From DTWD01 sp963662965 (GTDB lineage: Bacteria > Acidobacteriota > Vicinamibacteria > Vicinamibacterales > UBA8438): a stretch of DNA of 64,000 bases. The DNA is taken from the NCBI GenBank assembly GCA_963662965.1, contig OY759970.1, forward strand, positions 5,157,828 through 5,221,827, written 5' to 3'. Below the pieces are notes generated by a model. That model was not told where the DNA came from and made no database searches. It saw only the letters and a list, made by a program, of their open reading frames with translations. The position numbers and the translations under genes were made by a program. Below are positions 19,446 to 27,525 of this stretch, in pieces (within the stretch, counting starts at the first letter, position 1; each line of letters opens with the position of its first letter).

Positions 19446-20186
19446 CTACATGTACATCCCACCATTGACTGCCACTACCTGCCCTGTAATATACGATGCT
19501 TCGTCCGACGCGAGAAAGCAGACGGCCGCGGCGACCTCATCGGGCGACCCCAGGCGCGCTATCGGAATCTGCCCGACCAGTGCCTCCCGCACCCGCTCAT
19601 CGAGGCCGGACGTCATGTCTGTGTCGATCAGGCCAGGCGCGACGACGTTGACCGTGATCCCCCGCGAAGCGACTTCCCGCGCCAACGACTTGCTGAACCC
19701 AATCAGCCCCGCCTTCGATGCCGCATAGTTGACCTGCCCCGCGTTCCCCGACTGCGCCACCACCGAACTGATGTTGACAATCCGCCCGGCACGCTGCTTC
19801 AGCATCGTCCGCAGCACCGACTGACAGCACCCAAACGCCGCGGTCAGGTTGGTGGCCAGCACGGCATCCCAGTCCCCCGGCTTCATACGCATCATGAGTT
19901 GGTCCCGCACGATGCCGGCGTTGTTGACTAGTACGTCGATCCGACCGAACCGGTCGAGGGCCGTCCGCGCGAGGGTCGGAATTGATGCGGTGTCGGTCAG
20001 GTCGAGGCTGACGCCGACAGCGGTGCCACCGGCCGCTTCGATCTCGGCGACAACCGCATCCGCGTGATCTGCCCGCGCCGCCGCTATCACCGCGGCTCCC
20101 GAATCCGAGAGCTTCAAGGCAATCGCCCGCCCAATGCCACGAGACGCTCCGGTGACCAGGGCGACCCGCCCCTCAGATTCGGTCAT
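19446..20186 (-). CDS. fabG: 3-oxoacyl-ACP reductase
   Basis: A short-chain dehydrogenase (246 residues) that reduces 3-ketoacyl-ACP with NADPH. It has the Rossmann motif VTGASRGIGRAIALKL, the NNAG motif VLVNNAGIVRDQLMMRM, catalytic Ser in NISSVVAQSGNAGQ, and YAASKAGLIGFSK with catalytic Tyr and Lys. The C-terminus YITGQVVAVNGGMYM is typical of FabG proper. ATG 20186 abuts a 17-base tandem duplication that fills the gap to fabD. Confidence 0.96.
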   Translation of the reverse strand: MTESEGRVALVTGASRGIGRAIALKLSDSGAAVIAAARADHADAVVAEIEAAGGTAVGVSLDLTDTASIPTLARTALDRFGRIDVLVNNAGIVRDQLMMRMKPGDWDAVLATNLTAAFGCCQSVLRTMLKQRAGRIVNISSVVAQSGNAGQVNYAASKAGLIGFSKSLAREVASRGITVNVVAPGLIDTDMTSGLDERVREALVGQIPIARLGSPDEVAAAVCFLASDEASYITGQVVAVNGGMYM

Positions 20187-20220
20187 TAACTGTGCCTATC
20201 CCGTAACAGTGCCTATCCCG
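20187..20220. repeat. 17-base tandem duplication between fabD and fabG
   Basis: TAACTGTGCCTATCCCG (20187-20203) is followed directly by TAACAGTGCCTATCCCG (20204-20220), one mismatch. The fabD stop codon lies in the second unit, and the fabG ribosome binding region in the first. It looks like a small local duplication that lengthened the gap. Confidence 0.8.
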
Positions 20221-21163
20221 CCGTCGGCTCGACCGCGACGCCGAGTACCGTTTCGGCCGAGGCCAAGCGTTCGACGTCTTCCACGCTCGTCAGCCGAACG
20301 GAGCGGTCCGTTTTCTTAATGAGGCCGGTGAGGACCCGGCCCGGCCCGACTTCCACGAAGGTCGTGACCCCGTCGGCGACGAGTCTGCGGACCACGTCTT
20401 CCCAGCGCACCGGGGCACTAACCTGTTGGATCAGCGCCTCGATCCCGTCGTGGCTCGTGCGCTTCGGCGTCGCATCGACGTTGGCCACGACTGGTACCGA
20501 CGGGTCACGCACCACAAGACTTCGGAGCTCGGGGGCCAGCCTGGTCTCCACCGGTTTCATGAGCGCGCAATGAAACGGCGCGCTGACCGGCAGCGGCACG
20601 ACACGGCGCGCACCGAGCTCGCGAGCGCGGACGCCGGCCCGCTGCACCGCACGCGTGTGGCCCGCGATCGCGACCTGGCCGGGCGCGTTGAAATTCGCCG
20701 CGCTCACCACGTCTCCGTCAGCGGCCTCGGCGCACGCCTGCTCGACGCCGGCCGCATCGAGCCCCAAGACGATGGCCATCGCGCCTTCACCGATCGGCAC
20801 GACCTCCTGCATGTACCGGCCGCGTCGACGCACGGTACGGAGCGCGTCGGCGTAGCCAAGCGTGCCCGCCGCGACGTGCGCCGAGTATTCGCCGAGGCTG
20901 TGCCCGGCGACATACATCGGCGCGTGCCCGCGAGACACCAACAACCGATGCACGGCGACGCTCATCGCCAGAATTGCAGGCTGCGTGTTCTCCGTCAGCC
21001 TGAGCCGGTCTTCAGGACCGTCGAAACAGAGTCGACCAATCGACTCCCCGAGCGCCTCATCGGCTTCCTCGAACGCCTGACGGCAGACCGGGAACGCGTC
21101 GGCGAGTGCCTTCCCCATCCCGACACGCTGCGACCCCTGGCCCGGAAAGACGAACGCGATCAT
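20213..21163 (-). CDS. fabD: Malonyl-CoA:ACP transacylase
   Basis: A 316-residue acyltransferase that loads malonyl units on ACP. The N-terminal FPGQGSQRVGMGKAL, catalytic Ser in VAGHSLGEYSAHVAAG and catalytic His in SAPFHCALMKPVETRL are all present. It overlaps plsX by 4 bases (ATGA) and lies before fabG, the common plsX-fabD-fabG order. Start ATG 21163 gives the standard MIAFVFPGQGSQ. Confidence 0.96.
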   Translation of the reverse strand: MIAFVFPGQGSQRVGMGKALADAFPVCRQAFEEADEALGESIGRLCFDGPEDRLRLTENTQPAILAMSVAVHRLLVSRGHAPMYVAGHSLGEYSAHVAAGTLGYADALRTVRRRGRYMQEVVPIGEGAMAIVLGLDAAGVEQACAEAADGDVVSAANFNAPGQVAIAGHTRAVQRAGVRARELGARRVVPLPVSAPFHCALMKPVETRLAPELRSLVVRDPSVPVVANVDATPKRTSHDGIEALIQQVSAPVRWEDVVRRLVADGVTTFVEVGPGRVLTGLIKKTDRSVRLTSVEDVERLASAETVLGVAVEPTAG

Positions 21164-22203
21164 TGAACCTGCCGTCTCCCCTCTGTCCCCAGCGCGGCCA
21201 TGCCGTGGCCAACCGTCGTCACCAAACCATCGCGAACGAAGCGGTGTGTCAACGCCAAGGCGTTGCGCACGGCCTTGACCGACGACCGCCCATGTCCGAC
21301 CACCACGAGCCCGTCCACACCGAGCAACGGGGCGCCGCCGTACTCGGAGTAGTCGACGCGCCGCCGAAACCGGCGAAACGCGCGACGCGACAACAAGTAG
21401 CCCAGCTGCGTCGTGAACGTGCGACTGAGCTCGTCGCGCAACAGCTCCTCGACAACCTCGACAAGCCCTTCACTCACCTTGAGCGCGACGTTGCCGGTAA
21501 AACCGTCGCACACCACGACGTCGGCCACACCGGCGTACAGCTCTCGCGCTTCGATGTTCCCAATAAATCTGAGCTCGCTGTCGCGCAAGCGTCGGTGGGC
21601 GTCGCGCGTCAGGTCGTTTCCCTTCGTCGCTTCCTCACCGATCGACAACAAGCCAACCCGCGGGGCGTCGACCCCGAGGACGGTCCTCGCGTACACCGTC
21701 CCCATCGCGGCGAATTGCACCAGGTGATGCGCGCGACAGTCGACCGTCGCCCCGACATCCAACAGGACGGCGTCGCGATGTCGCGTCGGAATCGTCGTGG
21801 CCAGCGCGGGCCGGTCAACACCAGGAATCATTCCGAACGCGGCATGGGCCGCCATCAGCGTCGCGCCCGTATTGCCCGCGCTGAAAAACGCGGCGGCCTC
21901 GCCGCGCGCGACCATCTCTGCCGCCACTCTGACCGATGCCTGCGGCTTGCGCCGCAACGCGCTCGGGCCTTCGTCCATGGCGATCACGTCCGGGGCCGCC
22001 ACGACACGCACGTCGACCCGGTCGACGTCGACATCGTCACTGCGCCGGAGCTCTTCGTCGACGAGCGGGCCCGGACCAACCAGCGTCAATCCGAAACCGA
22101 GGTGGCGCGCGGCACTCAGCGCGCCAGCCACGACAATCTGCGGGCCATGGTCGCCCCCGGCCGCATCAACTGCGATTCGTATCCCGCTCACCGGTGCTCC
22201 CAT
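21160..22203 (-). CDS. plsX: Phosphate acyltransferase PlsX
   Basis: PlsX makes acyl-phosphate from acyl-ACP for the first step of phospholipid synthesis (PlsX/PlsY route). The 347-residue protein has IAVDAAGGDHGPQIVVAGAL near the N-terminus, SAGNTGATLMAAHAAFGMIP, and LDVGATVDCRAHHLVQFA in the middle. GIRIAV at residues 7-12 indicates a short N-terminal extension; a later start would also be possible. It is coupled to fabD and lies after rpmF, as in most bacteria. Confidence 0.95.
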   Translation of the reverse strand: MGAPVSGIRIAVDAAGGDHGPQIVVAGALSAARHLGFGLTLVGPGPLVDEELRRSDDVDVDRVDVRVVAAPDVIAMDEGPSALRRKPQASVRVAAEMVARGEAAAFFSAGNTGATLMAAHAAFGMIPGVDRPALATTIPTRHRDAVLLDVGATVDCRAHHLVQFAAMGTVYARTVLGVDAPRVGLLSIGEEATKGNDLTRDAHRRLRDSELRFIGNIEARELYAGVADVVVCDGFTGNVALKVSEGLVEVVEELLRDELSRTFTTQLGYLLSRRAFRRFRRRVDYSEYGGAPLLGVDGLVVVGHGRSSVKAVRNALALTHRFVRDGLVTTVGHGMAALGTEGRRQVQ

Positions 22204-22288
22204 CGAGACGCGCCGCGCTGCTGGACATAGGGTGAGGTAGTCTGGCGCGAGGGCTCCGCGTGTAATCTTTGGCGTACAGCGAAGAGGC

Positions 22289-22471
22289 TCACGCCTCCTT
22301 GATCGCCTTGACCTGGCGGCCCTTGTAGTAGCCGCAGTGGGCGCACACGCGATGTGGCACCTTCGGTTCGTGACACTGCGGGCATTCGCTCATGCCGGCC
22401 GGCTTGAGCGCGTGATGGGCCCGTTTCTTCGCCGTGCGCGCCTTGGAATGACGTCGTTTCGGATTCGCCAT
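22289..22471 (-). CDS. rpmF: 50S ribosomal protein bL32
   Basis: A 60-residue zinc-ribbon ribosomal protein. MANPKRRHSKARTAKKRAHH is the family start, and the zinc ligands are CPQC (residues 31-34) and CAHC (residues 44-47). It sits between the DUF177 gene (4 bases) and plsX (85 bases), the usual neighbours. Confidence 0.97.
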   Translation of the reverse strand: MANPKRRHSKARTAKKRAHHALKPAGMSECPQCHEPKVPHRVCAHCGYYKGRQVKAIKEA

Positions 22472-22475
22472 GCGT

Positions 22476-23051
22476 CTAGTCCTTTCGTGCCCGCGCGGTG
22501 CCGTCGTCCCCGGCCTCGTCCTCGCTCATGGCCTTCGGGAACAGCGACTGCAGCGCCTCGAGCCGCGGATCGCGCCATGTCGTGTCGCAACGGCACGTGT
22601 CGGTGTTCCAATCGACGCCACACACGGGACACAGGCCGCGGCAATCGTCCCGACAGAGCGGCTTCATCGGCGCCGCCAATTGCAATTGCTCGCGGACCAA
22701 ACCACCAAGATCAATCTGTTCGTCACGATAGAACCCTGTCGACAGATCCTCCTCCGCGATCTCGTGCTCGTCCTCTCCCACGTTCACCCGGCGCGGGAGA
22801 TAGCGTAGGTCGACGTTCAGCGTCGTGGGCACCTCAAACGGCTTGAGACACCGACAGCAGTCCCGGCGAACGGTCGTCACGATCTGCCCGAACAACCGAT
22901 ACCTGTCGCCGTCCTTCCGCACCCGCAGCGACAGCTCAACGGGAGCGACCCCGACATAATCGTCCTCTCCGCCAGCCGCAAGCGACGACGGCGGATAAGA
23001 GCGCTCGACCAACTCGTCCGGTACGCGCAAGTCGCGCAAGTCCAGCAGCAT
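22476..23051 (-). CDS. DUF177 (YceD) protein
   Basis: A 191-residue member of the DUF177/YceD family, found next to rpmF and linked to 23S rRNA accumulation in other bacteria. The N-terminal half is beta-rich (LSLRVRKDGDRYRLFGQIVT). There are two cysteine pairs: CCRCLKPF and, near the C-terminus, CRDDCRGLCPVCGVDWNTDT followed by CRC, suggesting zinc binding. I use ATG 23051 with GGAG 7 bases upstream (MLLDLRDLRVPDELVER). The open frame to 23129 overlaps the end of dgt and lacks support. Confidence 0.88.
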   Translation of the reverse strand: MLLDLRDLRVPDELVERSYPPSSLAAGGEDDYVGVAPVELSLRVRKDGDRYRLFGQIVTTVRRDCCRCLKPFEVPTTLNVDLRYLPRRVNVGEDEHEIAEEDLSTGFYRDEQIDLGGLVREQLQLAAPMKPLCRDDCRGLCPVCGVDWNTDTCRCDTTWRDPRLEALQSLFPKAMSEDEAGDDGTARARKD

Positions 23052-23095
23052 CAACACTCTCCGTACGCACCTTTGGTACCCGATCGAACCTCCAA

Positions 23096-24175
23096 CTATA
23101 TCATGTGACCCGCGGCGCCTCCCCCCCACGGCCGCGGCACGAACAACTCCTCGAAGAGGCCGATCGCGAACCGATCCGTCATACCGGCGAGGAAGTCCTT
23201 CGCCGCGACATCGAGACCGTCTCGATCCATCGTTCGGGGGTCGAGAAAGTGGGCCGGCGTTTCTCGCACCTTCTCCCAGAGACCGCTGAGAATGCCATAC
23301 GCCTTCTTGAATTCGGCGGTCGCGGCGTCGTTCTCATAGACCGCGCCAAAGAGAAAGGCGCGCAAATCGAGCGTGGCCTGCAGCACCGGCGCGCTCATGT
23401 CGACCTCGGGCTCACCCTCGCGAGCGAGCGTCTGTCGCACCACGTCCGAGACCATGCGACCAATGCGATCCGACGACGTGGATCCGAGCGTGGCGATCGG
23501 GTCGGACGGCAGGTCGTCCAGCTGTAGGATGCCGGCGCGCACGGCGTCGTCGATGTCGTGGTTCACGTACGCAATGATGTCTGCAACGCGTGCAACCTGT
23601 CCTTCGAGTGTCGCGGCGCGGTGGGCAGGGTCGGCGCCGACCGGGGCCCCTTTTTTTCCCTTGGAATGTTTGGCGATCCCGTCACGGACTTCCCAGGTGA
23701 GATTCAAGCCTGCCCCGTCTTGCTCTAGGACGTCGACGATGCGAAGACTCTGTTCGTAGTGGTTGAACCCGCCTGGGATGAGCCGTTTCAGCACGCGTTC
23801 GCCGGCGTGCCCAAACGGCGAATGACCGAGATCGTGGCCGAGGGCGATCGCCTCGGTCAGCTCCTCGTTCAGCCGCAGCACTTTCGCGATGGTTCGCGCG
23901 ATCTGTGACACCTCGAGCGTATGGGTGAGCCGAGTGCGATAGTGATCACCGGTCGGGGCCAGAAACACCTGCGTCTTGTGCTTGAGGCGGCGAAAGGCCT
24001 TCGAATGCACAATCCGATCACGGTCGCGGTGAAACGCGGGCCGAATCGGATCTTCGACCTCGGCCCGAAGGCGCCCTCGGCTCTCGCTACTCCTTGCGGC
24101 GATTGACGCGAGCGTGTCGCGCTCGCGAGCCTCGAGCTGCGTACGAAGAATCTCGCCGTCGGCGGGGGACGACAT
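23096..24175 (-). CDS. dgt: Deoxyguanosinetriphosphate triphosphohydrolase-like protein (HD domain)
   Basis: A 359-residue HD-domain dNTPase that releases triphosphate from dGTP or other dNTPs. Metal ligands are in TRLTHTLEVSQIARTIAK (His), ALGHDLGHSPFGHAGERVL (HD pair) and YVNHDIDDAVRAG (second Asp). The substrate strand FHRDRDRIVHSKAFRRLKHKTQVF is characteristic of dgt (here read across FRR). ATG 24175 overlaps the hfq stop (TGATG), so the two are translationally coupled, an arrangement in which dNTP control, an RNA chaperone and tRNA modification share one transcript. Confidence 0.92.
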   Translation of the reverse strand: MSSPADGEILRTQLEARERDTLASIAARSSESRGRLRAEVEDPIRPAFHRDRDRIVHSKAFRRLKHKTQVFLAPTGDHYRTRLTHTLEVSQIARTIAKVLRLNEELTEAIALGHDLGHSPFGHAGERVLKRLIPGGFNHYEQSLRIVDVLEQDGAGLNLTWEVRDGIAKHSKGKKGAPVGADPAHRAATLEGQVARVADIIAYVNHDIDDAVRAGILQLDDLPSDPIATLGSTSSDRIGRMVSDVVRQTLAREGEPEVDMSAPVLQATLDLRAFLFGAVYENDAATAEFKKAYGILSGLWEKVRETPAHFLDPRTMDRDGLDVAAKDFLAGMTDRFAIGLFEELFVPRPWGGGAAGHMI

Positions 24176-24408
24176 CAGTTGTCCGTGCTGTCATACGGAC
24201 GGATCGACGCAACGGCGTGTTTAAAGAGCATGACGTCGGTCCCCTCATGCTCGACAAGCAGGGCAAAGCGGTCGAAGCTCTTGATACGACCGTCCACCTC
24301 GGTGCCGTCCATGAGCCGGATCGCAACCCGCAGACGTTCGCGGCGTGCCCCATTGAGAAAGACATCTTGCAACGATGAGGGTGGGATCGTCTCGCTTCGG
24401 GCTGGCAT
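24175..24408 (-). CDS. hfq: RNA chaperone Hfq
   Basis: A 77-residue Sm-fold protein forming hexamers that pair small RNAs with mRNAs. Sm1 motif: LQDVFLNGARRERLRVAIRL, MDGTEVDGRIKSFDRFALLV. Sm2 motif: DVMLFKHAVASIRP, in place of the common VYKHAI. The proximal-face Gln is Q14 (SSLQDVFLN). The C-terminal tail is very short. It lies directly after miaA (6 bases), the conserved miaA-hfq pair, and is coupled to dgt. Confidence 0.92.
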   Translation of the reverse strand: MPARSETIPPSSLQDVFLNGARRERLRVAIRLMDGTEVDGRIKSFDRFALLVEHEGTDVMLFKHAVASIRPYDSTDN

Positions 24409-24414
24409 GGGAAA

Positions 24415-25350
24415 TCAGTGCGGTCGGGGGCGCAGGATGGCGAGCACGTCCTGGAGTGCGTCAGGATGCTCACCGGGCACGCGAATCCACCGTAGGTTAG
24501 GCTCTTTGCGAAACCAGATCAACTGACGGCGAGCGTATCGTCTATTCTCTTGCGCGATCAGCGCCCGCGTCGCCGTCTCATCGCGGAGGCCGTGTAAGTG
24601 CTCGAGCGCTTGGCGATACACCAGGCCGCCGAACGGGTGGGCCTCTGGCGGCACGCCGGCGGCGAGAGTTCGCTTGATCTCATCGAGCAACCCGCGCTGA
24701 AACTGGTCGTCGACGCGACGTGATACGCGGCGCGCAGTCTCCTCGGTCGACACCTGTAGCGCGAACGTTGTCACCTCGTATGCGGCGATCGGCGACCGGG
24801 TGTCGGCAAAGTGGGAGGTGAGCGGCCGGCCAGTCAATAGATAGACTTCCAGAGCGCGGATGAGTCTCTTTTCGTCGCGAGGCTGAATTCGCAAGGCCGA
24901 ATCGGGATCGACGCGCGCCACCATGCGATAGAGACACGCGACCCCACGCTTGGACGCGATGCGCGCGAGACGGGTTCGCACTCGGTCGTCGCGGCCGGGA
25001 CCGGGGAAAAAGCCTCGCGTGAGCGCACGATAGTAGAGCCCCGAGCCGCCAACGAGAATCGGCACGCGTCCGCGCCCGGCGATCTGGCCGATCACCGCCG
25101 TGGCGTCGCGGGCGTATTGCGCGGCAGAATAGCGTTCTGTCGGGTCGACCACATCGATGAGATGGTGCGGAACACCGCGCCGGTCCTCCAACGGGAGCTT
25201 GTCGGTCCCGATGTCGAACCCCCGATAAACCGCCGTCGAATCGCAGCTGACCACCTCACCGCGGATCTGGAGCGCGAGCTCCACGGCGAGCGCACTCTTC
25301 CCGGTGGCTGTCGGACCGACGATGGCGACTAGTGGCGAGGTGTCGTGCAT
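24415..25350 (-). CDS. miaA: tRNA dimethylallyltransferase
   Basis: Adds a dimethylallyl group to A37 of tRNAs that read UNN codons. The 311-residue protein has the P-loop AIVGPTATGKSALAVELAL, VVSCDSTAVYRGFDIGTDKL, PHHLIDVVDPTERYSAAQY and VGGSGLYYRAL, all MiaA hallmarks. C-terminal: QENRRYARRQLIWFRKEPNLRW. Start ATG 25350 overlaps the stop of a tiny upstream frame (TGATG); a GTG two codons earlier is possible. Confidence 0.96.
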   Translation of the reverse strand: MHDTSPLVAIVGPTATGKSALAVELALQIRGEVVSCDSTAVYRGFDIGTDKLPLEDRRGVPHHLIDVVDPTERYSAAQYARDATAVIGQIAGRGRVPILVGGSGLYYRALTRGFFPGPGRDDRVRTRLARIASKRGVACLYRMVARVDPDSALRIQPRDEKRLIRALEVYLLTGRPLTSHFADTRSPIAAYEVTTFALQVSTEETARRVSRRVDDQFQRGLLDEIKRTLAAGVPPEAHPFGGLVYRQALEHLHGLRDETATRALIAQENRRYARRQLIWFRKEPNLRWIRVPGEHPDALQDVLAILRPRPH

Positions 25351-25436
25351 CACCACCGCACCAGCACCCAGACCACGAGCGTGGCGAGCACCATGACCCA
25401 GCCAACGAGCTGGGTACCCGTCGGAAGGCTGACCAT
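25350..25436 (-). CDS. Possible 28-residue membrane peptide coupled to miaA
   Basis: ATG 25436 opens a frame of 28 codons whose TGA (25352-25350) overlaps the miaA ATG. The product has an N-terminal SLPTGTQ and one hydrophobic segment (LVGWVMVLATLVVWVLV) ending in RW, so it could be a single-span peptide. There is no clear Shine-Dalgarno, and repeat A3 lies directly upstream. It may be a real small protein, a leader for coupled translation or chance. Confidence 0.3.
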   Translation of the reverse strand: MVSLPTGTQLVGWVMVLATLVVWVLVRW

Positions 25437-25437
25437 G

Positions 25438-25520
25438 CTCAGACCGGAGGAATATCGCCTTCGATCGCCCTACGGCGTCTCAGGCGCTTCCCCCAGACCC
25501 CCCTTGCTCCCTCACTCGCC
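25438..25520 (-). repeat. Dispersed palindromic repeat, family A copy 3
   Basis: In minus orientation: CTCAGACCGGAGGAATATCGCC (25439-25460, quoted in two parts CTCAGACC and GGAGGAATATCGCC) and AGGCGCTTCCCCCAGACCC (25482-25500), then the CTTGCTCCCTCACTCGCC flank shared with copies at 49147 and 55295. It lies between the TonB-like gene and the miaA unit. Confidence 0.8.
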
Positions 25521-25540
25521 GGCCCCCACCCCCACAAGCC

Positions 25541-25620
25541 CCACTCCGTTCGCTCACGCCACGTAGCAGCACCGAGGTAGAGTTTTGTGCGCGCCCTGAT
25601 CGTACGTCGAACTAGCGGGG
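25541..25620. repeat. Partial repeat, family B copy 3
   Basis: CCCCACTCCGTTCGCTCACG and, after a gap, TGCGCGCCCTGATCGTACGT match the right half of the family B copy at 8228. The left half is missing. It lies just after the stop of the TonB-like gene. Confidence 0.55.
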
Positions 25621-25630
25621 CTGAGAACAC

Positions 25631-26734
25631 TCAGGCGGGCGGCGACTCATTGAAGTAGAAGGTGACGGTGAAGAAGGCGCGGTCGTCCGGATACTCAGCG
25701 GGCAACGGTTGTGTCGGATTCGTCGTCGACAGCGCGTTGAACGCGGAGTTCGTAAACGAGTTGATCTCCGCCGGCTTGACGACGGTCAACTCAGAGATGG
25801 AGCCGTCCCGATGCACGTAAAACGTCAAGACGACGTTGCCGTGCATCGACTGCGACATGATGGCGTACGGCACGAACCAATTCCGACGGATTTCCACAAC
25901 GAATCGGCGGATCCACGGGCCAAACTCCACCCCCTTAGAGTCAAACTGAATCCACGGTCCGAACCGACCGGTCGAGCCTCGTTCATTGGCAAAGGTCTCA
26001 CGCCGCACATACCGTTCGAGATTCTGCATCGCCCGCCCGAGGAGGCCATCGGCCGGGCGTTCCGCATCGGCGTCGACGGCATCGGGATCGTCACGTCCGT
26101 CTCCGGGCAACGTCAGTGACCCATCGGCGATGGCCTGCGCAATGATCGTCTCAGGCGACAGCTCACCCGGCTCCTCAGGGCTTCGTGAGGCCTCGGTGAC
26201 ATCGGCGTCGCGGACGGCCTCAGCGAGCTCATCTTCTTCAGACAGCGGCTCGGGTGGGTCAGGCAGATCCGGCCGGTTTGCATCCGTAACGAATCCCGAG
26301 ACGTCGCGGTCGTCACCTTCAGACGGGTCATCGGACTCGACGAAGTTCAACGAGTTCCCGTCGGCGTTCGGCAGGGTATTGAGCGGGTTCTCGGCTTCGG
26401 TCGGCGATTGCGAGACCCGGTCGCGGTCGGACAGCCGTACATCTGGACGGAGTGGCTCCTGCGTCTCGATGTCGACGCGCGGCTCGATGAAGACGAACGT
26501 CCGATTGTCATCGGCGGAGGCCAACGGAAGGATCTCCTGCAACGCCGCCAGCTCGGCCAGCCGCTCCTCACGCGCCTCCACCGCGGCCCGCACGAACGGT
26601 AGCGTGGGCACCAGGAGCACCACCGCGACCGTCAGGAGGTGCGCAAAGAACGATATGAGAATCTGCTCCCGCCACGACATCGCCGAGTCGAGACTCGGCG
26701 TTTCGAACCGGCGATCCTCAAAGTCGAAGTACAT
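25631..26734 (-). CDS. TonB-family protein (energy transducer-like)
   Basis: A 367-residue inner-membrane protein. One transmembrane segment lies at residues 28-50 (ILISFFAHLLTVAVVLLVPT). A long acidic, Pro-rich periplasmic linker follows (residues 70-230; for example DRDVSGFVTDANRPDLPDPP), then a TonB C-terminal domain: GNVVLTFYVHRDGSISELTV and SAFNALSTTNPTQPLPAEYP. TonB proteins link the proton gradient to outer-membrane receptors or, in single-domain variants, brace envelope machines. No exbB/exbD are adjacent, so the partner is unknown. The linker is unusually acidic, whereas most TonB linkers are Pro/Lys-rich. Confidence 0.82.
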   Translation of the reverse strand: MYFDFEDRRFETPSLDSAMSWREQILISFFAHLLTVAVVLLVPTLPFVRAAVEAREERLAELAALQEILPLASADDNRTFVFIEPRVDIETQEPLRPDVRLSDRDRVSQSPTEAENPLNTLPNADGNSLNFVESDDPSEGDDRDVSGFVTDANRPDLPDPPEPLSEEDELAEAVRDADVTEASRSPEEPGELSPETIIAQAIADGSLTLPGDGRDDPDAVDADAERPADGLLGRAMQNLERYVRRETFANERGSTGRFGPWIQFDSKGVEFGPWIRRFVVEIRRNWFVPYAIMSQSMHGNVVLTFYVHRDGSISELTVVKPAEINSFTNSAFNALSTTNPTQPLPAEYPDDRAFFTVTFYFNESPPA

Positions 26735-26748
26735 GAAGGCGTTACTTA

Positions 26749-26754
26749 ATTATA
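26749..26754 (-). promoter_or_regulatory. Candidate -10 box before the TonB-like gene
   Basis: Read on the minus strand the sequence is GGCTATAATTAAG. A perfect TATAAT ends 14 bases before the ATG at 26734. The hexamer 17 bases upstream (GGCGAT) is a weak -35. The same GGCTATAAT stands before the DUF411 gene. Confidence 0.35.
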
Positions 26755-26778
26755 GCCGGCTCTTCGGGACTATCGCCG

Positions 26779-27525
26779 TCAGGTGTCGGCGTGATAGGTC
26801 GGGCTCGCTTTTCCACGAACCGCCTCATACAGATAGACGATGCCGAGCTGCAAGCGGTTGGCGCGCGTCTCGACAAATCCGGCATCATCCATCAGTCGAC
26901 AGAACGACGCCCCGCTCGGGAACTCGCCGACCGACGCCGGCAAATAGCTGTAGGCGCTGTCATGGCCTGAAGCGAGCCGGCCCAGCCACGGCAACACCCG
27001 TCGGAAGTACCAGGCGTAGACCGCTCGAATCCCAATCATCTCCGGCATCCCGAACTCGAGAATGGCGATCCGTCCACCGGGTCGCACCACGCGGTGGAGC
27101 TCGGATAGCGCGCGTGACGGGTCCTCGACATTCCGGATCCCGAACGCGATGGTCGCAGCGTCCACCGACGCGGACGGTAGGGGCACTTGCATCGCGTCGG
27201 CGCGGAGAAGATGCACCTGTCGCGACAAGTGTGCAGCTTCGAGCTTTCGCACGCCGCACCGGAGCATCTCGGCGGCGAAGTCGACGCCGACGACGCGGGC
27301 GGCCGCCGGCCCGCCGCGGCTCAGGACAATCGCCACATCGGCGGTGCCGGTGCAAAGGTCGAGGACGGTTTCCGTACCGGTCAGCTCGAGCGAGCGCACC
27401 GCCTTCGTGCGCCAGCGCCGGTCACAGCCGACGCTGAGCACGCGGTTCAGCGCATCGTAGTGCCCGGCGATCGCATCGAACATCCCGGCGATACGAGCCG
27501 GCGTTTTGTCGATTACCCGGTCCAT
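26779..27525 (-). CDS. menG: Demethylmenaquinone methyltransferase (UbiE/MenG)
   Basis: A SAM-dependent methyltransferase (248 residues) that performs the final methylation in menaquinone synthesis. Motif I is VLDLCTGTADVAIVLSRGG, and the family signatures are DFAAEMLRCGVRKLE and TIAFGIRNVEDPSRALSEL; RPGGRIAILEFGMPE is motif III. The N-terminal IAGMFDAIAGHYDALNRVLS is typical of UbiE/MenG. ATG 27525 overlaps the ubiX gene by 13 bases. Menaquinone rather than ubiquinone is inferred from the mqn genes upstream in the same unit. Confidence 0.92.
   Translation of the reverse strand: MDRVIDKTPARIAGMFDAIAGHYDALNRVLSVGCDRRWRTKAVRSLELTGTETVLDLCTGTADVAIVLSRGGPAAARVVGVDFAAEMLRCGVRKLEAAHLSRQVHLLRADAMQVPLPSASVDAATIAFGIRNVEDPSRALSELHRVVRPGGRIAILEFGMPEMIGIRAVYAWYFRRVLPWLGRLASGHDSAYSYLPASVGEFPSGASFCRLMDDAGFVETRANRLQLGIVYLYEAVRGKASPTYHADT

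Noticed and set aside
25986..27437. A 483-codon open frame on the plus strand
   Set aside because: Antisense to the TonB-like gene and menG; Ser/Arg-rich translation typical of shadow frames.
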